From positions 1 to 26,122 of the forward strand of contig JBAYST010000009.1 of NCBI GenBank assembly GCA_041676005.1: 26,122 nt of DNA. The letters run 5' to 3'. The DNA comes from JBAYST01 sp041676005 (GTDB lineage: Bacteria; Bacillota_I; Bacilli_A; RFN20; CAG-826). The notes below the pieces were generated by a model that was not told the origin of the DNA, did no database searches, and saw only the letters and a list, made by a program, of their open reading frames with translations. Positions 7,204 to 14,091 of this stretch are shown here, one piece after another; position 1 is the first letter of the stretch; the number at the start of each line of letters is the position of its first letter. A program made the position numbers and the translations under genes.

Positions 7204-9051
7204 ATGGCAAAAGAAATTATTCTAGGTATCGACTTAGGTACCACAAACTCTGTAGTCAGTTATATGCAAGCTGACGGAAAAGTAAAAGTCATTCCAAATC
7301 CAGAAGGAACGAATACGACTCCTTCTGTGGTCGCCTTTAAAAAAGGCGGTGAAGAAATTCTTGGTAACGCAGCCAAAAGACAAGCTGTCACTAATCCAGA
7401 CACCGTTTCTTCAATCAAAAGAAAAATCGGAACAACGGAAAAAATTCGTATCGGGATCCTCAAAAAGGATTTCACTCCACAAGAGATATCCGCTAAAGTC
7501 CTCGCATACATGAAAAAGTATGCTGATGACAATATCGGGCAACCGATCAAAAAAGCGGTCGTCACTGTTCCAGCTTATTTTAACGATGCGCAACGACAGG
7601 CGACAAAAGACGCAGGGGTGATCGCGGGTTTAGATGTTGTGAGAATCATCAACGAACCGACCGCCGCAGCTTTAGCCTATGGCTTAGAAAATAGCAAACC
7701 GGAAAAAATTCTCGTTTTCGACCTCGGAGGAGGAACATTTGACGTTTCGATTCTCGATATTGGAGATGGAACTTTCGAAGTCGTTTCAACTTCTGGCGAT
7801 AATCACCTAGGCGGAGACGATTGGGATACAGTCGTCGCTGATTGGATAAAAGCCCAAATCAAAATTGAAACCGGAATTGATTTGACTGACAAAATGGCGA
7901 TTCAAAGATTTAGAGAAGCTGCTGAAAAAGCGAAGATCGAACTTTCGTCTTCTCTTGAAACGGTGATTTCTCTTCCGTTCATCGGAATGAGTGCTAATGG
8001 TCCGATCAACTTTGAAACCAAACTCACTAGAGCTAAATTCCAAGATTTGACTAAACACTTACTGAAAAGATGTGAACAACCACTTAAAACTGCTTTAGCA
8101 GATGCGAAAATTTCTGCAAAAGACTTAGACCAAGTCCTTTTAATCGGTGGTTCGATTAGAATGCCAGCCGTTCAAGAATTGATCAAGGAAATGACTGGAA
8201 AAACACCAAACCTTTCAGTTAACCCAGATGAAGCTGTTTCTATTGGAGCTGCGATTCAGGGCGCGATCGTTTCAGGCGATGTCAAAGACGTTGTCTTACT
8301 TGACGTCACACCTTTGACACTCGGAATTGAAACACTCGGAGGAATTCTCACTCCACTCATCGATCGAAACACAACGATCCCAGTGACTAAAAGTCAAATC
8401 TTCTCTACAGCAGCGGATAATCAACCGGCAGTCGACATTTCCGTCTATCAAGGCGAAAGAAAAATGGCTCGTGATAATAAATTACTCGGCCATTTCCAAT
8501 TGACCGGAATCAATCCGGCTCGCCGTGGACAACCGCGTATTGAAGTCACTTTCAGTATCGACGTTAACGGTATTGTCAAAGTCAGCGCAAAAGACTTGGA
8601 CACTCAAAAAGAGCAAAACATCACTATTTCTGGTAGCGGTGGTTTGAGCAAAACCGATATCGATCGAATGATTCGCGAAGCCGAAGAAAATAAAGAAGCA
8701 GACGAAAAACGACGTGAAGAAGCAGAAGTTCGAAACAAAGCTGAAAATTACATCAATGAAATCGATGCGGCGATGTTAGAAAAAGGCGAAGGACTCGATC
8801 CGATTCAAAAAGATCAAACGCAAAAACTTCGAGATGAACTCAAGACTGCTTTAGATAACAACGATATTGAAACATTGAAAAATCGTTTACATGAACTCGA
8901 ACAGGCTGCATCCTATATGCAAGGCGCTCAAGCTCATGCTCATGGCGAAAATTCAGGGAGCGACGAAACTCCTGGAACTAATCCAGATGATGTTGTCGAT
9001 GCTGATTTCACTAAGAAAAACAACGATGCGGGTGGAAACACTGACGCCTAA
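7204..9051 (+). CDS. dnaK: Molecular chaperone DnaK (Hsp70)
   Basis: 615 aa. The N-terminal ATPase has IDLGTTNS at 9-16, VPAYFNDAQRQATKDAG, NEPTAAALAYG and DLGGGTFDVS. The loop after SIKRKIG is short, as in Gram-positive DnaK. The substrate-binding domain begins after the linker DVVLLDVTPLTLGIET. The helical lid extends to about residue 560, and the tail has a Gly/Asp/Asn-rich stretch. The usual end DVVDADF is followed by about 12 further residues (TKKNNDAGGNTDA). Ribosome binding site AAAGGAG. DnaK works with DnaJ and GrpE in folding and heat-shock recovery. One small oddity is IGGSIRMP where VGGSTRMP is usual. Confidence 0.99.
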   Translation: MAKEIILGIDLGTTNSVVSYMQADGKVKVIPNPEGTNTTPSVVAFKKGGEEILGNAAKRQAVTNPDTVSSIKRKIGTTEKIRIGILKKDFTPQEISAKVLAYMKKYADDNIGQPIKKAVVTVPAYFNDAQRQATKDAGVIAGLDVVRIINEPTAAALAYGLENSKPEKILVFDLGGGTFDVSILDIGDGTFEVVSTSGDNHLGGDDWDTVVADWIKAQIKIETGIDLTDKMAIQRFREAAEKAKIELSSSLETVISLPFIGMSANGPINFETKLTRAKFQDLTKHLLKRCEQPLKTALADAKISAKDLDQVLLIGGSIRMPAVQELIKEMTGKTPNLSVNPDEAVSIGAAIQGAIVSGDVKDVVLLDVTPLTLGIETLGGILTPLIDRNTTIPVTKSQIFSTAADNQPAVDISVYQGERKMARDNKLLGHFQLTGINPARRGQPRIEVTFSIDVNGIVKVSAKDLDTQKEQNITISGSGGLSKTDIDRMIREAEENKEADEKRREEAEVRNKAENYINEIDAAMLEKGEGLDPIQKDQTQKLRDELKTALDNNDIETLKNRLHELEQAASYMQGAQAHAHGENSGSDETPGTNPDDVVDADFTKKNNDAGGNTDA

Positions 9052-9070
9052 AAACAAAACCAACATTTAG

Positions 9071-9103
9071 TCTTAAGGGGCAAAAGCCCCTTTTGACCTA
9101 AGA
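9071..9103 (+). terminator. Hairpin between dnaK and dnaJ (attenuator or processing site)
   Basis: AAGGGGC-AAAA-GCCCCTT (9075-9092) is a 7 bp GC-rich stem followed by only two further T residues. An outer pair TCTTA/TAAGA (9071-9075, 9099-9103) can extend it. This is more likely partial termination or mRNA processing that lowers dnaJ relative to dnaK than a full stop. Confidence 0.6.
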
Positions 9104-9114
9104 AAGGAACATCT

Positions 9115-10257
9115 ATGGCAGAGAAAAGAGATCTTTACGAAGTACTCGGGATTAAAAAGACCGCGACGAAAGATGAAATAAAATCGGCATATCGTAAATT
9201 AGCAAAAAAATACCATCCTGATAACAAGGAAACTGGTAATGAAGCAAAATTTAAAGAAGTGCAAGAGGCTTACGATATTCTTTTTGATGATAATAAAAAA
9301 GCAACCTATGATCAATTCGGCCACGCGGCTTTTGATCAAGCTGGAAGAAATCCGGGGGCAAATCCATTCTCAGGCGGGTTCAGTGGTAATCCGTTCGGCG
9401 ATGAAGGTATCGATCTAGGCGATATTTTCTCTTCTTTTTTCGGAGGTGGAAGCCAACGCTCGACTCGACAGAGCGGACCTAGACGCGGAAGTGATGTGAT
9501 CATGCGGGTCAAAGTCGACTTTATGGATTCAATCACTGGGCGCGATATCACAGTTCCTTATACGTATGACGCGACTTGTCCGACATGTGGCGGAACTGGT
9601 GCTAAAAGCGCTAGTCATGTTCACACTTGCTCTAATTGTGGTGGTAAAGGATACGTCAAAGCCCAAAAAAGAACGCTTTTTGGAGCGGTCGAAACTCAAG
9701 AAACTTGTCCGGTTTGTAACGGAACTGGAAAAACGATCAGTGAAAAATGTCCGACTTGTAATGGAAATACTTATGTGCGGACTAAGATCGATTTAAAAGT
9801 CCATGTTCCAGCTGGAATTTCTAGCGGACAGCAAATCCGAGTTTCTGGAAAAGGCGGACGAGGCCATAACGGTGGGCCAAGCGGAGACTTATTTATCGAG
9901 GTAATCGTAAAACCTGATTCGAAATTTCAAAGAAATGGAAACGACATTTCCATGGAACTTCCACTCGACTTTGTCGATGCGATTTTAGGAATCAAAATCG
10001 AAGTCCCGACGGTCTATGGTAATGTAATCGTCAACATTCCAAGTGGAACTCAACCAGAGACGACAATTAGAATGAAGGGTTGTGGAGTCAAAGATTTAAA
10101 AACTCAAAAACCTGGTGATCAGTATATTAAAATTAAAGTTCAGGTTCCAAAGCATCTTACCAAGAAACAAAGAGAAACTTTGGAAAGTTATAAAGCTGAA
10201 ACTTTGAACAAAACCAGTGAATCAAAATTCGATAAACTGAAGAAAAAATTTAAATAA
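9115..10257 (+). CDS. dnaJ: Co-chaperone DnaJ (Hsp40)
   Basis: A 380 aa type I J protein. The J domain has HPD at 34-36, the Gly/Phe region runs about 76-112, and the zinc domain has four repeats at about 155, 172, 198 and 212. The first three are canonical CxxCxGxG (CPTCGGTG, CSNCGGKG, CPVCNGTG). The fourth reads CPTCNGNT, so the final Gly is Thr, while all eight Cys are kept. The C-terminal substrate domains follow (PDSKFQRNGNDI, TIRMKGCGVKDLK in part). DnaJ delivers clients to DnaK and stimulates its ATPase. Ribosome binding site AGAAAGGA. Last gene of the CIRCE operon; a terminator hairpin follows 20 bases later. Confidence 0.98.
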   Translation: MAEKRDLYEVLGIKKTATKDEIKSAYRKLAKKYHPDNKETGNEAKFKEVQEAYDILFDDNKKATYDQFGHAAFDQAGRNPGANPFSGGFSGNPFGDEGIDLGDIFSSFFGGGSQRSTRQSGPRRGSDVIMRVKVDFMDSITGRDITVPYTYDATCPTCGGTGAKSASHVHTCSNCGGKGYVKAQKRTLFGAVETQETCPVCNGTGKTISEKCPTCNGNTYVRTKIDLKVHVPAGISSGQQIRVSGKGGRGHNGGPSGDLFIEVIVKPDSKFQRNGNDISMELPLDFVDAILGIKIEVPTVYGNVIVNIPSGTQPETTIRMKGCGVKDLKTQKPGDQYIKIKVQVPKHLTKKQRETLESYKAETLNKTSESKFDKLKKKFK

Positions 10258-10276
10258 GAATATTAGTCTTTCATAG

Positions 10277-10306
10277 AAGCCTCCCTAAATGTAGAGGGGG
10301 CTTTTT
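10277..10306 (+). terminator. Intrinsic terminator after dnaJ, also holding the next gene's ribosome binding site
   Basis: AAGCCTCC (10277-10284) pairs with GGGGGCTT (10296-10303) with one G-T pair, and TTTTT (10302-10306) follows. The AGAGGGGG of the 3' arm (10293-10300) is the only ribosome binding site for the next ATG at 10307. Confidence 0.8.
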
Positions 10307-11509
10307 ATGTATTCAATTTTACAAAACGAAACTTCGGATTGCGGTTTATCTTCAGTGCGCACTTTACTTGCTAACGCCCAGAGATCACCTTCATTTTTAT
10401 ATCTTGAAAAGAAAAAAGAAAAAGGTCCATATTCGTATTTGGAATTGATCGAAATCGCTGAGGATAACGGAGTGACACTCAAAGGGTTTCGCTTTTCAAA
10501 TTTAGAAGAGTTCAAAAAAAGTAAAAAGAAAAACCAGGCGATTGTCACTTTAAAAATCAAGGAACAAAGTCATGCGCTCGTCATCGATAAAATCCGAAAA
10601 AATAAAATTTTTTGTTTTGATCCCGGTGTAGGGGAAGTCGTTTATACAAAAGATGATTTTCTTTTAAAATGGGATAAAACTGCTTTGATCATCATGAATG
10701 TTAAAAAGAATGTCAAACCGTTAAAAAGCTTTTCGATTGTTAAGAAAAAGGAACTCGTTTTGGCAAGTTTTTTAGAAGTTTTTTCTTCACTTTTTTTAGT
10801 GGTAGGAACATTTTTCTTAAGTGAAGACGAATGGTATGTTTTTCCAATCGCGGCCTTTGCTTTAGCGTTCGTTTTCGATCTTTTATTCCGGTCATTTGCT
10901 TTTAAAGTGCTCACCAATATCGATCGAAGAATGAATAAAAACACTGAGATTTGCAGTGAAAGATTCCAAAACTACATGGAAAAGCTCGAAAATTACAAGA
11001 AATCTCTTGTCGAAATGTTATTGTCTTCATCTTCATCTTTCATCTTGACGATATTTGTTATCGCGCTTTTTATTTTTACCGATTTAAATAATATTTACTT
11101 GCTTTTTTTAGCGATCGGAATCAGCCTTTTAAATGTTTTATTTTTTAATCGGAAAGAGGAAAGATATGAAAAGAAAATCGAAAAAGAAGAACAAGCGATA
11201 AACGAACTGAAAATCGTTGAAGAAAAAAAGATTCAATATGATCGCGTGCACTCATTAGCCTATCGATTTGGTTATTTAAAATATTCTCAAAAAATCTTTT
11301 CATCTTTCGTGATTTTACTGACGGTCGTCATTTCTCTTTTATTAAAAAATAGCCTTTCTTTCCCGGCGATTGTGTTTTACTTTTTCTTTCTTGAAGCATT
11401 TCAAAAAAGTTTGGAAAGTTTATTGTCGCTCCCTAAATCGATCACAGACTATCGAAACAAAAAGGGTAAATTATTTGATGAAATAAAGATAAAATCACAA
11501 AATAATTAA
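10307..11509 (+). CDS. C39 peptidase fused to ABC-exporter membrane domain, ATPase domain absent
   Basis: The first 135 residues form a C39 cysteine peptidase as found in bacteriocin exporters (PCAT). Q6 lies six residues before C12 in QNETSDCG, then H89 (SHALVI) and D105 (FDPG), so the full Gln/Cys/His/Asp set is present. After that come about six hydrophobic segments (about 149-170, 177-197, 241-258, 262-280, 330-347, 350-365) with charged loops, like the membrane domain of an ABC exporter. The protein stops at the linker after the last helix, where the nucleotide-binding domain would start. No Walker A or C-loop sequence follows, since ybeY starts 38 bases on. C39 domains cut leader peptides after Gly-Gly during export. 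No candidate substrate gene is visible. It may pair with an ATPase encoded elsewhere, act as an ATP-independent membrane protease, or be a remnant. Confidence 0.75.
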   Translation: MYSILQNETSDCGLSSVRTLLANAQRSPSFLYLEKKKEKGPYSYLELIEIAEDNGVTLKGFRFSNLEEFKKSKKKNQAIVTLKIKEQSHALVIDKIRKNKIFCFDPGVGEVVYTKDDFLLKWDKTALIIMNVKKNVKPLKSFSIVKKKELVLASFLEVFSSLFLVVGTFFLSEDEWYVFPIAAFALAFVFDLLFRSFAFKVLTNIDRRMNKNTEICSERFQNYMEKLENYKKSLVEMLLSSSSSFILTIFVIALFIFTDLNNIYLLFLAIGISLLNVLFFNRKEERYEKKIEKEEQAINELKIVEEKKIQYDRVHSLAYRFGYLKYSQKIFSSFVILLTVVISLLLKNSLSFPAIVFYFFFLEAFQKSLESLLSLPKSITDYRNKKGKLFDEIKIKSQNN

Positions 11510-11534
11510 CACTTAATATGTGGTATGCTATTAT
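11506..11534 (+). promoter_or_regulatory. Promoter of ybeY-cdd-era-recO, with extended -10
   Basis: TTAACA (11506-11511, 5 of 6) and TATTAT (11529-11534, with TG at 11526-11527) are 17 bases apart. The -35 includes the stop codon of the preceding gene. Transcription should start near 11541, only about 7 bases before the ybeY ATG, and no ribosome binding site is seen. Confidence 0.75.
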
Positions 11535-11547
11535 ATAGCCCCGATTT

Positions 11548-12414
11548 ATGGAATTAGATTTCACTTCATTAAAAAAGGAATACGATCTATACGAGAATGA
11601 ATATCTCGCTATTTTTAAGGAAACATTGAAAATCTTAAAAATAAAATGTTCTCCAATCGTCAGTGTGGCTTTGATTGGAGACAAAGAAATTCGCGAAATC
11701 AACAAGACATATCGGAAAGTCGATCGTCCAACTGATGTCATCTCATTTGCATTTTTAGATGACGAGGAAAACCTCCAAAAGATTTTATTCAAAAAGCAAA
11801 AAGTAGTTCTTGGAGATATTTACATTTCTTACGATCGAGCTAAAGAACAAGCCGAGACTTATGGAAATAGTGAAAGAAGAGAATTTCTGTTTCTCTTTGT
11901 CCACGGCCTTCTTCATCTTCTCGGTTATAATCACATGGAAGAAGAAGATGAAAATAAAATGTTTGCTATTCAAGAAACGATATTAAAATCACATGAGGTA
12001 AAGACTATGAAAAAAGAGAAATTGATCGAACAAGCTTTAAAAGCAAGAGAACTATCACGCTCCCCGTATTCTAAATTCGCCGTTGGAGCGGCTTTACTAT
12101 GCAAAGATGGTGAAGTATTTTTAGGAGCGAACATCGAAAACGCTTCTTATTCGCTCTGCATGTGTGCTGAACGCAATGCGATTTATAATGCGATGATGCA
12201 CGGCAAGAAAAAAGAAGATTTTGAATCGATGGCCTTAATCGCAGATACCGAAGGACCTTGTTCTCCGTGCGGAGCTTGTCGCCAAGTGATTTCTGAACTT
12301 CTTCCTTCTAGCACTCCGATTCATATGGCTAATCTCAAAGGTGAAGTCAAAACGACTAATCCAGAAGAACTCCTTCCTTTTGCATTTGATTCAGACGATT
12401 TGGAGAAAAGATGA
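11548..12414 (+). CDS. ybeY-cdd: YbeY rRNA endonuclease fused to cytidine deaminase
   Basis: One 288 aa frame covers two enzymes usually encoded separately. Residues 1-150 are YbeY, the zinc-dependent endoribonuclease for 16S rRNA 3' maturation and ribosome quality control, with HGLLHLLGYNH (H119, H123, H129; the usual Asp before the last His is Asn). Residues 154-288 are a cytidine deaminase of the Cys-ligand type (C206-A-E208, PCSPC with C238 and C241), which converts cytidine to uridine in pyrimidine salvage. The second half is 135 aa, the size of a free enzyme. It begins with ATG at 12007, which has its own ribosome binding site. In Bacillus dgkA lies between the two genes; here it is absent. 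The TGA stop overlaps the era ATG (ATGA), so the pair is translationally coupled. Confidence 0.93.
   Translation: MELDFTSLKKEYDLYENEYLAIFKETLKILKIKCSPIVSVALIGDKEIREINKTYRKVDRPTDVISFAFLDDEENLQKILFKKQKVVLGDIYISYDRAKEQAETYGNSERREFLFLFVHGLLHLLGYNHMEEEDENKMFAIQETILKSHEVKTMKKEKLIEQALKARELSRSPYSKFAVGAALLCKDGEVFLGANIENASYSLCMCAERNAIYNAMMHGKKKEDFESMALIADTEGPCSPCGACRQVISELLPSSTPIHMANLKGEVKTTNPEELLPFAFDSDDLEKR
11995..12009 (+). promoter_or_regulatory. Internal ribosome binding site and start codon for separate cytidine deaminase
   Basis: GAGGT (11995-11999) precedes an in-frame ATG at 12007 by 7 bases. Initiation here would give a 135 aa enzyme, residues 154-288 of the fusion, which is the normal length of Cdd. 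Confidence 0.6.
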
Positions 12415-13292
12415 AATCCGGATTCGTCGCAATCATCGGTCGAACCAATGTCGGTAAATCGACCATCTTAAATGCTATTTTAAAAACTAAGTTATCAATT
12501 GTCACAGACAAATCACAGACGACAAGAAATAATATTCGCGGAATCTATAACGCTGATGGTGTCCAAATCGTTTTCGTCGACACTCCTGGAATTCATAAAC
12601 CCTTTAAAAAACTTGGAACACAGATGAATTCTATGGCGTATTCGGCAAGTCATGATGTCGAAGCGGTGGTTTTAGTAGTTGACGCATCTGTGCCTTATGG
12701 AAAAGGAGATGATTTTCTTCAAGAGCGCCTTTCGATTAAATGCCCACTTTTCATTGTTTTTAATAAAATCGACCAAACCGATATCTTAAAAATGGAAAAA
12801 TTAAAAGATCAATACCGACAATTGTTTCCAGAAGCCCAATTTGTAGAAACTGTCGCCACTGAAAAAGTGAATATCGATCTTCTATTAAAAAGAATCATCG
12901 CAATCTTACCCGAAGGACCGCAATATTATCCAGCTGATGTCATCACTGATCGAGATTTGAACTTCCGGATTTCAGAAATCATCAGAGAAAAGATTTTAAA
13001 AATCTTAAAAGAGGAAGTCCCACATTGTATCGCGGTTCAAGTCGCTTCTTATGAAGATAAGGGCAAAGATATTATCATTAGGGCAAACATTCTCGTTGAA
13101 AAAGACTCACAAAAAGCAATCGTCATTGGACGTGGAGGAACGATGATTAAAAAAATCGGCACACATTCACGTCGAGAAATCGAACAAGTGATTAAAAAGC
13201 ATGTTTATTTAGAGTTATTTGTCAAAGTCAAAGAATCTTGGCGAGATGATGAAAGACTTCTCAGTGAGTTAGGATACATTTATAAAAAATAA
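12411..13292 (+). CDS. era: GTPase Era, 16S rRNA and 30S assembly factor
   Basis: A 293 aa Ras-like GTPase with a C-terminal KH domain. G1 is GRTNVGKST (10-18, with Thr where Pro is usual), G3 is DTPG, G4 is NKID. The KH region holds VIGRGGTMIKKIG near residue 240. Era binds the 3' end of 16S rRNA and couples 30S assembly to the cell cycle. YbeY upstream acts on the same RNA end, so the gene order joins two steps of one process. Start and stop overlap with the fused ybeY-cdd by 4 bases. Confidence 0.97.
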   Translation: MKSGFVAIIGRTNVGKSTILNAILKTKLSIVTDKSQTTRNNIRGIYNADGVQIVFVDTPGIHKPFKKLGTQMNSMAYSASHDVEAVVLVVDASVPYGKGDDFLQERLSIKCPLFIVFNKIDQTDILKMEKLKDQYRQLFPEAQFVETVATEKVNIDLLLKRIIAILPEGPQYYPADVITDRDLNFRISEIIREKILKILKEEVPHCIAVQVASYEDKGKDIIIRANILVEKDSQKAIVIGRGGTMIKKIGTHSRREIEQVIKKHVYLELFVKVKESWRDDERLLSELGYIYKK

Positions 13293-13294
13293 AG

Positions 13295-14011
13295 ATGAAA
13301 TGCATTATTCTTTCCGTTGTTCAATATAAGGAAAAAGACGCGATTGTCCAAGCGATTAGCGAAAATAAAAGTTTTTCTTTTTTAGCTCGTGGAATTTTAG
13401 ATCCGAAAAGCAAAAATGCGATGATTAACAACCCCTTAACGGTAGTCGAACTCGAATTGTCAGAGCGAGAAGATTTTAAGTATTCGATTTTAAAAAGCGC
13501 TAGCATCTTACTTTCACCTTTGCAATTGATGGATAAATTAGAAAAACTAGCTGCGATTCAGCTCATTGATGAATTGATTTTAAAATGTTTGGATGAAGAA
13601 GAAAAAGCCCAAATTTTTACAGCGGTTTTAAAGGTGCTTCACGATTTAAAAGAGGGTGTTAACTATTTAGATGTAATTCTCTTTTTTACCGCTTTAGTTT
13701 TGAAATTGTCTGGCTATGGATTCGAAGTCGATCATTGCCTTTTCTGTAAGAGTAAAAAAGATATCGTCGGATTTTCATTTGATGATGGCGGATTCGTTTG
13801 TCAAAACTGCGATGAAGGTCGTTTCACCAATGAGTTTTCAAAAGAAGAACTACTCTTTCTACGTTTGCTTTTTAAAGCTCGTCAAAGTGAAGATCTTACA
13901 CATCACAATCTCATAGAGATTTCAAAAATAAAAATGCTGAGAAGATTAGTGCAATTCATCAAGGACAATCTCGGCGTTTCATTAAAAAGTGCACAATTAA
14001 TTTTAGAATAG
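13295..14011 (+). CDS. recO: DNA repair protein RecO
   Basis: 238 aa. The N-terminal part (about 1-80) is an OB-fold. The helical C-terminal part carries the zinc site CxxC...CxxC (C148, C151, C169, C172) found in Gram-positive RecO. RecO loads RecA onto SSB-coated single-stranded DNA with RecR. It starts 2 bases after the era stop, with no clear ribosome binding site, so it probably depends on coupled translation. Era-recO adjacency is common in Bacilli. Confidence 0.93.
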   Translation: MKCIILSVVQYKEKDAIVQAISENKSFSFLARGILDPKSKNAMINNPLTVVELELSEREDFKYSILKSASILLSPLQLMDKLEKLAAIQLIDELILKCLDEEEKAQIFTAVLKVLHDLKEGVNYLDVILFFTALVLKLSGYGFEVDHCLFCKSKKDIVGFSFDDGGFVCQNCDEGRFTNEFSKEELLFLRLLFKARQSEDLTHHNLIEISKIKMLRRLVQFIKDNLGVSLKSAQLILE

Positions 14012-14030
14012 TCTCTACACTGATAATAGG

Positions 14031-14059
14031 TTGACAGACGCGCGTGCGGAACGTAATCT
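14031..14059 (+). promoter_or_regulatory. Probable promoter of glyQS
   Basis: A perfect TTGACA (14031-14036), a 17-base spacer, and a poor -10, TAATCT (14054-14059). The leader that would follow is GC-rich, unlike the surrounding DNA. Confidence 0.5.
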
Positions 14060-14091
14060 TTGTGGGCGCACACCGAGTGGAGGCACATATT

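Noticed and set aside
11505..11547. Frameshifted ATPase domain after the C39 gene
   Set aside because: The 38-base gap is a promoter and ybeY follows; no Walker A, C-loop or Walker B sequence in any frame nearby.
12411..12416. Mycoplasma code with TGA as Trp
   Set aside because: Read-through of TGA at the end of ybeY-cdd would run into era in the wrong frame; Trp codons are TGG throughout.
14044..14091. Longer glycyl-tRNA synthetase start at GTG 14044
   Set aside because: No ribosome binding site there, the extra residues do not resemble the family, and ATG 14092 has GGAGG at the right distance.
14012..14091. T-box riboswitch before glyQS
   Set aside because: The leader is under 80 bases and lacks the T-box core and an antiterminator/terminator pair.
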